From: Lysobacteraceae bacterium
GTDB lineage: Bacteria; Pseudomonadota; Gammaproteobacteria; Xanthomonadales; Xanthomonadaceae
Length of the DNA stretch: 10,271 nt
Direction: 5' to 3'
Assembly (NCBI GenBank): GCA_028293685.1
Contig: JAQGOI010000002.1
Span: 1 to 10,271, forward strand
Both the position numbers and the translations under genes were made by a program. The notes below the pieces were generated by a model, which saw only the letters and a list, made by a program, of their open reading frames with translations, was not told where the DNA came from and searched no databases. Positions 1-6,808 of this stretch are shown piece after piece; within the stretch, counting starts at the first letter, position 1; each line of letters begins with the position of its first letter.

Positions 1-3000
1 TGTAGAGGTAGTTGGTCGAGCGGTTGAGCGCGTCGGTGACGGTCAGCACGCGCGCATATGCGTCGTAGCTGGTGGTCCATGTTTCCGCGCGCCCCTGCAC
101 GGTCAAGCCGTGCATCAGCTGCCGACCCAAGCGATCGTAGGTGTACGCCGTTGGCGTCAGGCGCGCATCGGTGCTCGTGACCACGCGGCCAAAGGCGTCA
201 TACAACGCCGTCGTCGTGCGTTGCACAACCGTGCCCACCGCTTGGGTGGTGCTGGTCTGCAGGCCGCGCCGATCGTACGCGTAGTCGATCGTCGCGGTGG
301 CGGTGGTCCCATACGCCAACACGTCCTCGCTGCGTTGCCCAAAGGCGTTGTAGGTGTACTTGTTGAGCCTAGCTTCGCCGTCCAGCACGCTGGCCAGGAG
401 TCCACGTGTGGTGTAGGTGTACTGACGGCGTGTGTCGGTCGCCGCGATCGACAACGGCAGTGCATTGGCCACGCTGGCGCGATCGCCGGCCACGGCGATC
501 GTGATGCGCCCGGTGTAGGCGATGCTGTCGACCACCTGCCCAAAGGCGTTGTAACGGGTTTCGGTGACTTCCCCGCAACTGTTGAGCGCGCCGGTGGCCC
601 CGCCGTTGTTCTGCGCCACGCCGCGCACGACAAACGTCGGTTGCCCGGCGTAGTCATAAAACCGCCAGGTCTTGTTGCCCAGCGCATCGACGCTCTCGAT
701 CGTGCGGCCCAGCGAATCCAATGTATGGCGCGTGCCATAGCCGGCGTACGCGGCATCGAGTTGCGCCGGCGTAAGCGTCGTATCGTTGAGATACTTTCCG
801 CCCAGTAACGTGATGCGTGCCGCCTCTGCGGCTTCGCCGCTGATCTCGCCGGTCACCTCACCAAACGCGTTGTAGCGCCGATAGTCCTCGCGCACATCGG
901 AGGTGTTGGCTGCTGTTTCCGTCCGCACCAAGCGACCGGCTTCATCGTAGAAAAAATTGGTTACCGTGCCTTCGGGGTTGCTCTGGACGGTCAGTTGGCC
1001 CATGCCGTTGTAGACCTGTCGGTACTCCTGGTAGGCAGGCGGATGCTGGCCAACCCATGTACGTGCGCGCAGCGATGACAACGTGTCGCCCGTCGCCCAG
1101 ATCAACTGGGTGGCGTAGCGCCGTTGCGCGCGCGCATGCCCGGCCTCGTCGAAGATCGATTCGGTCAGGTAGCCTTCGGCATCCAGCGTACCCACGGCAT
1201 TGGCGCGGGCGTCGTAGTAATAGCGCGTGGCCTGGTCGTTGACGCTCGTCAGCGGGCGCAGCTGCGCCAAGGTGCCGCTGGCCCACTGCGATGAGGGACA
1301 GACCGTGGCGTAACGCGTCACCGCGATCGCCTGTCCCAGCGGGTTGTAGATGGTTTCGGTCAGATAGCCTTCGCCATCGAGCACGCCATTGACGCGGCTG
1401 GCGGCGTCGTACAGATACCGTGTCGTGCGCGCAGGATCCGCGCCACCGGTCAGCGTCACTTGCAGCAGGCGATCGGCGCCGTCGTAGGCGTACGTCGTGG
1501 TGGTGTTGGCCGCATCGGTTCGGGTGAGCAGCCGTCCAGCCGTGTCATAAGCGGCATAGCTGTTGCGGTCGTTGACCGCATCCACGACCACGCCGATGTC
1601 GGTCCAGCGCGCCCTGGTCACGGCGCTGCCGCTGAGCCAACCGGTGGTGGTCACGCGATTGGCATAGGCCACCGTCTGTACGACATGGTCGCTACCGTCG
1701 AACAGCATCCGAGTGACGGCTCCGGTGCCGTCGACTGTGGCCTCGATGCGCCCTTTCTCGTCATGGAACAGGTAGCTGATGGCGCCGCCGGCGTCCTGCG
1801 AGGCGCGCAGTTGTCCCGCTGCGTCGTAATAGTTCTGAGTGGTGCGTGTCTGCGTGCCGCCGACTGCAGCGTCGGCATCCACTACCGACACCAGACGGCC
1901 GGCCGCGTTGCGCGTTTCCACATGCGTGGCGCCGGCGCCGTTGGTCAGCGCGATCTGGTGCGCCGAGTCGGTATACGCGTAGGTCGTTGCAATGGTGTTG
2001 CCATCGTCGGCCGCCAGCATTGCGCTGTCGCGCTTGAGCACACTGAGCAGCCGCCCCATGCCGTCGTACACGTAGTCGGTCACCTCGCTGATCGCAGGCG
2101 CCGTTCCGGTATCGACCAGCGTGCGTCCGGCGCTGCGCACGGTGATCTGCTGCAGCAGCAACCCTTGGGCGTCGTAAGTGAAGCGCGTGATGGCCGTGGC
2201 GCTGTCCATGATGCCGGCACCGGTCGCGCCATTGATCGCGGCGTAGCTGGTCGACAGCGACAATCGGCCCCACAGGTCGTAGCTGGATTCGGTCAGCGTG
2301 CTGCTGCCCTGCTGCGCCGCCGCCCAGTTAGCCAGGCTGCTCTCGTCCATTGCGCCGCCATACGTTGCGCCGCTGTACTGGCGCGCGTTTTGCTGCTGAC
2401 CGATGCCGTTGCCGCCGACCGCGTAACTGAGGCTGGTCACTTCCCCCGCCGGGTTGACGATGAAACGCAGCCGGCTCTGGGCGTCGTACACGTAGTTGGT
2501 CGTCAGTCCGCCGCTGGGGCTTTTCAGCGTGCCGACGCTATCGGGGTCCAGTCCGGTGTAGCGGGTTTGCGTCAGCAGCTGATTGGCCGCATCGAACGTA
2601 CGCGTGGTGGCCGCGGCACTGGAGCTGCTCTGCTGCACGCTGTCCCACTGCCCGGTCTGGTTGCCATTGCCGTCGTAGCTGTAGTCGCACTGCTTGAGTA
2701 GCTGCGACCCGCGTACCGTCTTGACCTGCGTCAGGTTGCCGCTGGTGTCATACGCATAGCTGGTGAAGTCCGACACCCCGCCCACCGCTGGCGCCGTGAC
2801 ACCGGTCAGCTGGTGCGCGGCATCGAACGCGTACACCCACGACCGCCCCAGGCTGTCGGTGACCGTGGTGCTGGTGGCGCCATAGCTGAAGGTCTGCGTT
2901 TCGCCCAGGCCATCGGCATCGTTGGTATTGGTATCCCCGCGTGTAATGGTCAACACCCGTCCACTGCCGTCATAGGTGTAACCGGTAGGCGTGCCGTCGC

Positions 3001-3898
3001 TCTGCGCCACCGTCGAAACGCGCAGGCTGCTGGTTTCGTACGTGTATACGGTCCGGAACAGCTGGCCGTCGTTGGCGCTCGCGCTGCTGGTGCTCCAGGC
3101 ATTGGCGCCACTGCGCGTGTTGATGTCAGCGAGCGTTTCGTTATCGGGCCTCAGGTCGGTGGTCACGGCCGACAGTCGCCCGGAGGGGTCGTACTCGTAC
3201 CAGACCTGGCTCTTGAGCTGACCGTTCTCGCGCGTGGCGATCGCGCTCAGCCGGCCGTTGGCGTCGTAGCCGAACACCAGCGCATCGCCGGTGCTGCCGC
3301 CATCGTGGGACCGGATTTCGGTAATGCGATTGGTAGCTGGGTCATAGATCACATCCCAGGTTGCCGGTGTAGTGCCATCGGATTTCAGGGTGGTGATGCT
3401 GGTCAACCGCCCTTGATGCGCAGCGTCGGCGTACTGCTCCTGGCCTCGCGTCGTGCCCTCCACATACGCCCACGTGTCCGTCGCCGCCGTGTGCGTCAAG
3501 GTGTCGTGCGCGCCATCACCCGTGGTCGACTGGTACGTGCTGCCATTGACCCATACGAAATCCTGATACGACCCATCGCCGGTGTAGCGGCGCATCACGC
3601 TGCCGGCGCTGTCCACCGTGCCCGACACCAACGCCACCCGTCGCTCGAAACCCGTCACCCAGCCATCGGCGCCGGTCTGCGCGAGCAGGCCCAGACTGTT
3701 GTAAGTGCGCAGCTGCGCGACCGGAAGTCCGCGGAACAGCAGCTGCTCGTCCGCGTTCTGCAACACCAGGTTGCCGTTGGCGACGTTGACGAACTGGCTG
3801 CCCTGGCCAACGCTGGACCCGTCCCCCAACGCGCCACCCAACGTGTTCAACGACGTGTCGAACAGACCCAGTCCGTTACCGCTTATCACTGCCGACAT
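1..3898 (-). CDS. RHS/YD-repeat protein, 3' end beyond window
   Basis: This is a giant RHS-family protein gene. Reading leftwards from ATG at 3898, the frame holds 1299 codons with no stop that I could find and is still open at the left edge. The first ~205 residues are a non-repeat head (MSAVISGNGLGLFDTSLNTL, later VANGNLVLQNADEQL), an N-terminus I recall from large RHS proteins of Xanthomonas relatives. From about residue 210 there are more than twenty YD repeats, e.g. YDANGRLSAI, YEYDPSGRLSAV, SYDLWGRLSL, YDGMGRLLSV, YDAAGRVNG-type and YNAFGQ units. YD repeats form beta-sheet shells around a C-terminal cargo; the cargo region is not in the window. I see no N-terminal signal peptide, so secretion route is unknown. 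Start choice: AGGGAG lies 6 bases before this ATG; an in-frame ATG at 3940 lacks as good a site. Family call is firm; function (toxin, adhesin or contact inhibition) is inference. Confidence 0.93.
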   Translation of the reverse strand, partial: MSAVISGNGLGLFDTSLNTLGGALGDGSSVGQGSQFVNVANGNLVLQNADEQLLFRGLPVAQLRTYNSLGLLAQTGADGWVTGFERRVALVSGTVDSAGSVMRRYTGDGSYQDFVWVNGSTYQSTTGDGAHDTLTHTAATDTWAYVEGTTRGQEQYADAAHQGRLTSITTLKSDGTTPATWDVIYDPATNRITEIRSHDGGSTGDALVFGYDANGRLSAIATRENGQLKSQVWYEYDPSGRLSAVTTDLRPDNETLADINTRSGANAWSTSSASANDGQLFRTVYTYETSSLRVSTVAQSDGTPTGYTYDGSGRVLTITRGDTNTNDADGLGETQTFSYGATSTTVTDSLGRSWVYAFDAAHQLTGVTAPAVGGVSDFTSYAYDTSGNLTQVKTVRGSQLLKQCDYSYDGNGNQTGQWDSVQQSSSSAAATTRTFDAANQLLTQTRYTGLDPDSVGTLKSPSGGLTTNYVYDAQSRLRFIVNPAGEVTSLSYAVGGNGIGQQQNARQYSGATYGGAMDESSLANWAAAQQGSSTLTESSYDLWGRLSLSTSYAAINGATGAGIMDSATAITRFTYDAQGLLLQQITVRSAGRTLVDTGTAPAISEVTDYVYDGMGRLLSVLKRDSAMLAADDGNTIATTYAYTDSAHQIALTNGAGATHVETRNAAGRLVSVVDADAAVGGTQTRTTQNYYDAAGQLRASQDAGGAISYLFHDEKGRIEATVDGTGAVTRMLFDGSDHVVQTVAYANRVTTTGWLSGSAVTRARWTDIGVVVDAVNDRNSYAAYDTAGRLLTRTDAANTTTTYAYDGADRLLQVTLTGGADPARTTRYLYDAASRVNGVLDGEGYLTETIYNPLGQAIAVTRYATVCPSSQWASGTLAQLRPLTSVNDQATRYYYDARANAVGTLDAEGYLTESIFDEAGHARAQRRYATQLIWATGDTLSSLRARTWVGQHPPAYQEYRQVYNGMGQLTVQSNPEGTVTNFFYDEAGRLVRTETAANTSDVREDYRRYNAFGEVTGEISGEAAEAARITLLGGKYLNDTTLTPAQLDAAYAGYGTRHTLDSLGRTIESVDALGNKTWRFYDYAGQPTFVVRGVAQNNGGATGALNSCGEVTETRYNAFGQVVDSIAYTGRITIAVAGDRASVANALPLSIAATDTRRQYTYTTRGLLASVLDGEARLNKYTYNAFGQRSEDVLAYGTTATATIDYAYDRRGLQTSTTQAVGTVVQRTTTALYDAFGRVVTSTDARLTPTAYTYDRLGRQLMHGLTVQGRAETWTTSYDAYARVLTVTDALNRSTNYLY
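1034..1423 (-). repeat. tandem 65-residue internal duplication in the RHS protein
   Basis: Two successive protein units of 65 residues begin with TRYLYDAASRVNGVLDGEGY (1229-1423) and TRYYYDARANAVGTLDAEGY (1034-1228). Both continue with LTE-S/T-I, a six- to eight-residue YD-like stretch and RYAT, then a less conserved tail with an L-x-x-LR motif. The tyrosine codons of the two YD motifs (1409-1411 and 1214-1216) are exactly 195 bases apart. This is a larger repeat order superimposed on the single YD repeats. The DNA copies are diverged, so the duplication is old. Confidence 0.65.
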
Positions 3899-3904
3899 CG
3901 CCCG

Positions 3905-3910
3905 CTCCCT
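3905..3910 (-). promoter_or_regulatory. Shine-Dalgarno site of the RHS gene
   Basis: AGGGAG on the minus strand, 6 bases before the ATG at 3898. It decides this start over the in-frame ATG 14 codons upstream (3938-3940). Confidence 0.7.
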
Positions 3911-3994
3911 GGATATCGAGGCCGTCCTGGCAGCCCCCATTACTTGTATCCGTCGCTGGCGCGGCTGGTTTAGGGCAACTGATCAGAAGGAATG

Positions 3995-4011
3995 GAAGCC
4001 CGATGGGCTTC
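3995..4011 (-). terminator. candidate terminator hairpin between dioxygenase and RHS gene
   Basis: A perfect 7-bp stem, GAAGCCC/GGGCTTC with a 3-base loop, lies about 77 bases past the dioxygenase stop codon and about 100 bases before the RHS start. On the minus strand it is followed by the moderately T-rich CATTCCTTCT, not by a clean T-tract, so intrinsic termination would be weak. The rest of the 189-base gap (3899-4087) holds the RHS ribosome binding site; I saw no convincing promoter in it. Confidence 0.4.
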
Positions 4012-4087
4012 GAGGGTGTTGCCTCGCGGCGGGGTACGGCCGTTTGCCTCAGCGGCCACCAGCAAGTCGACCCGGACCGTTTCCGCC

Positions 4088-4822
4088 TCAGTCGCCCTGG
4101 AAGCCACCGGCGCGATACGTCAGCACCAGGGTGTCGCGATGCGCACCGTCCTGCAGTGGCTGGATGGGCGTGGATTCGTGGATCACGCGCGCGTCGTCCA
4201 GCAGCAGCACCGACCAGGGCTCACTCAGCGTAAATCGCTGTCCATCGGGACCGTCGGCTTCGAACACTCGGGTTTCGCCGCCGGTGATTCCGACGCGATC
4301 GACAACGAACACGGCAACAAAATCCACGCCGTCGCGATGCGCGCCTTCCGGAGTCGGGCGGCCGACGCCGTCGGTGGTGTCGATGCGGAACTGGTGCGCC
4401 TCGACGTACCAGGTGGGCGTGGGTTGCAGGCGGGAGAACACCTTGCCCAGCGAAGCGATGAGCTGCGACCAGGCCGCCTGCGCGATGAGGCTCGGCTCGA
4501 TGGGTTCGAACCAGCGACGCATGCCGCCGTGCAGTGCGTTGTATTCCTGCGACTGCCAGTGCGCACGGTGCGGTGCCTGCGCGACAGCGTCCCCGTCGAC
4601 AACGAAGCAGGAGTGCCGGCGCTTGCGGTAATGGCCGCCGTCGCGCAGATAGCGGTCAGGCGCCAGGTCATTCCAGCCCGGAGTCATCGCGTGCAGCGCG
4701 GCATCCTCGCAGCCAGCCATCGTGGCGACGCTTGCCGCCGACAGCACGGCGAACCCGCGTGCCTGCATCTGCGGCAGCAATGCGTCGAGCGACGTCAGCG
4801 GCGGAGTGAGGCTAGCAACCAT
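4088..4822 (-). CDS. 2-oxoglutarate/Fe(II) dioxygenase, amino acid hydroxylase type
   Basis: A 244-residue protein that matches the 2OG-Fe dioxygenase family of bacterial free L-amino acid hydroxylases (PF10014 type, the family of Bacillus L-isoleucine 4-hydroxylase). Such enzymes use 2-oxoglutarate, O2 and Fe(II) in the cytoplasm to hydroxylate an amino acid side chain. Visible motifs: WYVEAHQFRI (138-147), the iron-binding HRD (H162, D164) in PTPEGAHRDGVDFV, the GGETRVFE turn (181-188), the distal iron ligand H215 in VIHESTPI, and R229 in HRDTLVLTY, which should bind the 2-oxoglutarate carboxylate. The facial triad is complete, so the enzyme should be active; its substrate cannot be read from sequence. 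GAGGA stands 4 bases before the ATG. Only 28 bases separate the start from the terminator behind tRNA-Gln, leaving little room for a promoter. It is followed by the RHS gene in the same direction, with no visible functional link. Confidence 0.85.
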   Translation of the reverse strand: MVASLTPPLTSLDALLPQMQARGFAVLSAASVATMAGCEDAALHAMTPGWNDLAPDRYLRDGGHYRKRRHSCFVVDGDAVAQAPHRAHWQSQEYNALHGGMRRWFEPIEPSLIAQAAWSQLIASLGKVFSRLQPTPTWYVEAHQFRIDTTDGVGRPTPEGAHRDGVDFVAVFVVDRVGITGGETRVFEADGPDGQRFTLSEPWSVLLLDDARVIHESTPIQPLQDGAHRDTLVLTYRAGGFQGD

Positions 4823-4850
4823 GTGGTCCTCGGCGATGCGGCCCTAACGC

Positions 4851-4873
4851 AAAAACCCGCACGCGGCGGGTTT
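4851..4873 (-). terminator. intrinsic terminator after tRNA-Gln
   Basis: On the minus strand an 8-bp stem AAACCCGC/GCGGGTTT with a 5-base loop (CGCGT) runs into TTTTT. It lies 25 bases past the tRNA CCA end and 28 bases before the dioxygenase start, so it closes the rplM-rpsI-tRNA unit. The AAA/TTT ends could also let it work in the other direction, but nothing on the plus strand needs it. Confidence 0.8.
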
Positions 4874-4897
4874 CTACGGTACTGCGGCGGCTTGATG

Positions 4898-4971
4898 TGG
4901 CAGCCCCGGATGGATTCGAACCACCGATGCCTGAGTCAGAGTCAGGTGCCTTACCGCTTGGCTACGGGGCT
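4898..4971 (-). tRNA. tRNA-Gln, anticodon CUG
   Basis: A 74-base cloverleaf with encoded CCA (4898-4900). Acceptor stem AGCCCCG/CGGGGCT (7 bp) and discriminator G73, as expected for glutamine. D stem GCC/GGC with GG in the loop; anticodon stem CCTGA/TCAGG with loop CTCTGAC and anticodon CTG at 4939-4937, reading CAG codons. T stem GGTGG/CCATC (one G-T pair) with loop TTCGAAT. The variable loop is four bases, one less than E. coli tRNA-Gln. The gene follows rpsI by 32 bases with no evident promoter of its own, and a terminator lies just past it, so it is probably cut from the rplM-rpsI transcript. Confidence 0.95.
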
Positions 4972-5003
4972 ATGAACCTTGAAAGCAATTGACGCCATGC
5001 AGC

Positions 5004-5396
5004 TTAGCGCTTGGAGAACTGCGTGGCGCGACGGGCTTTGTGCAGGCCGACCTTCTTGCGCTCGACTTCGCGCGCATCGCGGGTCATGAAACCGGCCTTG
5101 CGCAGGTCGCCTTTCAGCGATTCGTCGTATTCGACCAGCGCGCGTGAGATGCCCAGGCGGATGGCGCCGGCCTGGCCGGTGTTGCCACCGCCCTCGACCG
5201 TGACCAGGATGTCGAACTTGTCGGTCGACTTGGTCAGCTCGAGCGGCTGGCGCACGATCATGCGTGCCGTCTCGCGACCGAAGAAATCCTCGATCGTGCG
5301 GTCGTTGATGGTGATCTTGCCGTCGCCCTTGCGCAGGAACACGCGTGCGGTCGAGGACTTGCGGCGGCCGGTGCCGTAATTCTGTGTGATTGCCAT
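5004..5396 (-). CDS. rpsI: 30S ribosomal protein S9
   Basis: The 130-residue protein is full-length S9 of the small ribosomal subunit. It begins [20 protein letters not shown], the S9 signature with the [10 protein letters not shown] motif, carries [19 protein letters not shown] in the middle, and ends in the basic tail [11 protein letters not shown], which in this family reaches to the tRNA anticodon in the P site. Start at 5396 lies three bases after the rplM stop (TGAATCATG), so the two genes are translated from one message; the nearest purine-rich site, GAGAT, sits inside the end of rplM. Nothing is unusual in length or sequence. Confidence 0.98.
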   Translation of the reverse strand: MAITQNYGTGRRKSSTARVFLRKGDGKITINDRTIEDFFGRETARMIVRQPLELTKSTDKFDILVTVEGGGNTGQAGAIRLGISRALVEYDESLKGDLRKAGFMTRDAREVERKKVGLHKARRATQFSKR

Positions 5397-5399
5397 GAT

Positions 5400-5828
5400 T
5401 CAGATCTCGAGCAGCTGCGGCTGCTGGGAAGCGTGCGGGTGAGTCGGACCGGCATAGACCTTGAGCTTGCGATACATCGCGCGGCCCAGGGGATTCTTCG
5501 GCAGCATGCCCTTGACGGCGGTCTCTAGGACGCGTTCGGGGTGGCGATTCAGGGCCTGTCCGAGGCTCTCGGACTTCAGGTTGCCGACGTAGCCGGTGAA
5601 CCGGTAATACATCTTGTCCTGCAGTTTGTTGCCGGTCACCACGATCTTTTCGGCATTGACCACCACCAGGTAGTCGCCGGTATCGACGTGCGGGGTATAC
5701 ACGGGCTTGTGCTTGCCGCGCAGGCGGCGGGCGAGCTCGGAGGCGAGCCGGCCCAGGGTCTTGCCCTCGGCGTCGACCACGTACCAGTCGCGCTGGACGG
5801 TTTCGTTCTTGGCAGTGAAAGTCTTCAT
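5400..5828 (-). CDS. rplM: 50S ribosomal protein L13
   Basis: The 142-residue protein is full-length L13, an early-assembling protein of the large ribosomal subunit. It begins [20 protein letters not shown], contains [19 protein letters not shown], the block [20 protein letters not shown], and the L13 signature region near [20 protein letters not shown]. The frame stays open far upstream across coq7, but ATG 5828 is the start that matches the family N-terminus; the extension is an artefact of high GC. No good Shine-Dalgarno lies within 4-12 bases of the ATG; the nearest AAGG is 16 bases away. L13 autoregulates its operon through the leader in E. coli; a similar role for the structured leader here is inference. 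It heads the rplM-rpsI-tRNA-Gln unit. Confidence 0.98.
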   Translation of the reverse strand: MKTFTAKNETVQRDWYVVDAEGKTLGRLASELARRLRGKHKPVYTPHVDTGDYLVVVNAEKIVVTGNKLQDKMYYRFTGYVGNLKSESLGQALNRHPERVLETAVKGMLPKNPLGRAMYRKLKVYAGPTHPHASQQPQLLEI

Positions 5829-5860
5829 GGCGTTGCGATGGGGACCTTGTCGGGCTGATA

Positions 5861-5917
5861 CCGTCGGATTCGACGGAATGTCGCCGCGCGATGTGCGTGC
5901 CGCCGGAGAGCAGGCGG
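5861..5917 (-). promoter_or_regulatory. structured leader of rplM mRNA
   Basis: Within the predicted rplM leader there is a perfect hairpin CCGTCG-AATC-CGACGG (5861-5876) and, closer to the transcript start, a CCGCC/GGCGG stem (5900-5904 with 5913-5917). A second CCGCC copy (5927-5931), inside a repeat of the 8-mer TTCCGCCT, could pair with the same GGCGG and exclude the first stem. Ribosomal protein leaders commonly bind their own product; whether this one binds L13 is inference. Confidence 0.4.
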
Positions 5918-5932
5918 AACAAAAGAGGCGGA

Positions 5933-5961
5933 ATGATAGCGGCCGGGCAGATACTGCGCAA
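5933..5961 (-). promoter_or_regulatory. sigma-70 promoter of rplM-rpsI
   Basis: On the minus strand TTGCGC (5956-5961) and TATCAT (5933-5938) are spaced exactly 17 bases, a near-consensus housekeeping promoter. Transcription would start near 5926, giving a leader of about 98 bases before the rplM ATG. Confidence 0.7.
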
Positions 5962-6045
5962 GTCGCTGAAATTCCTGCAAGGCGCATCGCGACCAGGGAC
6001 GCACGTCGACCCGGCCTGCCAGCACGCCCGCCCGGGGTGCAGAAT

Positions 6046-6059
6046 CGGGGCCTTCCCCG
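6046..6059 (+). promoter_or_regulatory. small hairpin just before coq7
   Basis: CGGGG-CCTT-CCCCG forms a perfect 5-bp stem ending 12 bases before the coq7 ATG and abutting the weak ribosome site GTGGA (6059-6063). A loose -10-like CAGAAT lies at 6040-6045 but no good -35 is visible, so the coq7 promoter is unresolved. The hairpin could shade the ribosome site. Confidence 0.3.
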
Positions 6060-6071
6060 TGGACATTCTCG

Positions 6072-6713
6072 ATGACCCGACGCCACTTCACCCTGCTCGA
6101 CCGCGTCCTGGTCGATGCCCAGAACGCGCTGGGAACCGTCTTCGGCGGCGTCCGCGCGCAGCGTCCCAATCCGGGCCTTGAGCGCCCGGACGTGGTCCTC
6201 GATCCCGGGGACCGTCGCCACGCGGCTGGCCTGATGCGCATCAACCACGTGGGGGAGATCTGCGCCCAGGCCTTGTATGTCGGCCAGGCCGCCGTGGCGA
6301 GGGACCCGGCCACCCGGGCCCAGCTGCTCGCCGCGGCCGAGGAGGAGACCGACCATCTGGCTTGGTGCGCACAGCGCCTGCGTGAACTGGACAGCCGCCC
6401 GAGCCTGCTCAATCCGCTCTGGTACGCCGGCAGCTACGCCATCGGCGCGGTCGCGGGCCTGCGTGGCGACGGCTGGAACCTTGGCTTCGTAGTGGAAACC
6501 GAGCGGCAGGTCGAAGCCCATCTGGACGAACACCTGCAGACGTTGCCCGAGGCCGACCTGCGCAGCCGCGCCATCGTGACGACAATGAAGGCCGACGAGG
6601 CCCGCCACGCCGAGCAGGCGCTGGCACGAGGCGCGCGCGAGCTTCCATTCCCAGTGCCGTCGCTGATGGCCGCCGCGTCCGGGCTGATGAAGCTGATCGC
6701 TTATCGAATCTGA
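6072..6713 (+). CDS. coq7: 3-demethoxyubiquinol 3-hydroxylase (Coq7)
   Basis: The 213-residue protein is the di-iron hydroxylase that carries out the last ring hydroxylation of ubiquinone synthesis (demethoxyubiquinol to demethylubiquinol), bound to the inner face of the cytoplasmic membrane. The expected ligands of the four-helix di-iron centre are all visible: E62 in [14 protein letters not shown]92 and H95 in EEETDHL, E144 in [15 protein letters not shown], and E176 and H179 in [12 protein letters not shown]. The hydrophobic stretch [11 protein letters not shown] (120-130) fits the membrane-facing part. Length is normal. ATG 6072 gives the usual short N-terminus before the [10 protein letters not shown] helix; its ribosome site is weak (GTGGA, spacing 8). 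It is divergent from rplM and converges on speD across a REP doublet. Confidence 0.96.
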   Translation: MTRRHFTLLDRVLVDAQNALGTVFGGVRAQRPNPGLERPDVVLDPGDRRHAAGLMRINHVGEICAQALYVGQAAVARDPATRAQLLAAAEEETDHLAWCAQRLRELDSRPSLLNPLWYAGSYAIGAVAGLRGDGWNLGFVVETERQVEAHLDEHLQTLPEADLRSRAIVTTMKADEARHAEQALARGARELPFPVPSLMAAASGLMKLIAYRI

Positions 6714-6725
6714 AGGGGCAGGCTG

Positions 6726-6802
6726 TTGTGGGAGCGGCGTAAGCCGCGATTGCTGCTTGTATTCCTGATGACGTGCGATCGCGGCTTACGCCGCTCCCAC
6801 AA
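6726..6802. repeat. REP doublet (REPIN), perfect 25-bp inverted repeat
   Basis: The arm at 6726-6750 (TTGTGGGAGCGGCGTAAGCC then GCGAT) is repeated exactly, inverted, at 6778-6802, with a 27-base spacer. Each arm itself contains the small palindrome GCGGC-GTAA-GCCGC, the typical build of a REP sequence; two inverted REPs around a short spacer make a REPIN. The GTGGGAGCGG head is known from REP families of Pseudomonas and Xanthomonas relatives, which are mobilised by RAYT (REP-associated tyrosine) transposases. It starts 13 bases after the coq7 stop and ends 6 bases before the speD stop, so it may also end or stabilise both converging transcripts. No RAYT gene is in the window. Confidence 0.88.
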
Positions 6803-6808
6803 GAGCGG

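Noticed and set aside
1761..2273. Minus-strand frame of 170 codons, plus other short minus-strand frames within the RHS gene
   Set aside because: They are out of frame with the YD-repeat reading, which places YDLWGRL, YDGMGRL and similar motifs on the codons ending at positions equal to 1 modulo 3.
1460..3973. Two long plus-strand frames (1460-2701 and 2813-3973) opposite the RHS gene
   Set aside because: They are antisense shadows; the translations are Arg/Val/Ala-rich without domains, while the minus strand shows regular YD repeats in one continuous frame.
4498..4523. A stretch resembling the tRNA-Gln T-arm (GGTTCGAACCAGCGACGC), possible attachment-site copy
   Set aside because: The match is short and gapped, and the bases encode RRWFEPIEP in the dioxygenase frame; no other tRNA parts or integrase accompany it.
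3992..4975. Plus-strand frame of 327 codons opposite the dioxygenase, reaching into the tRNA
   Set aside because: It crosses a terminator and a tRNA gene and shows no domain; the minus-strand dioxygenase has all its catalytic motifs.
4951..6066. Minus-strand frame of 371 codons across rpsI, rplM and the leader
   Set aside because: It is out of frame with both ribosomal proteins, whose full family sequences are clear.
5829..6608. N-terminal extension of L13 up to 6608
   Set aside because: The frame is open only by chance; it runs antisense to coq7 and through the rplM promoter, and the L13 N-terminus [15 protein letters not shown] starts at 5828.
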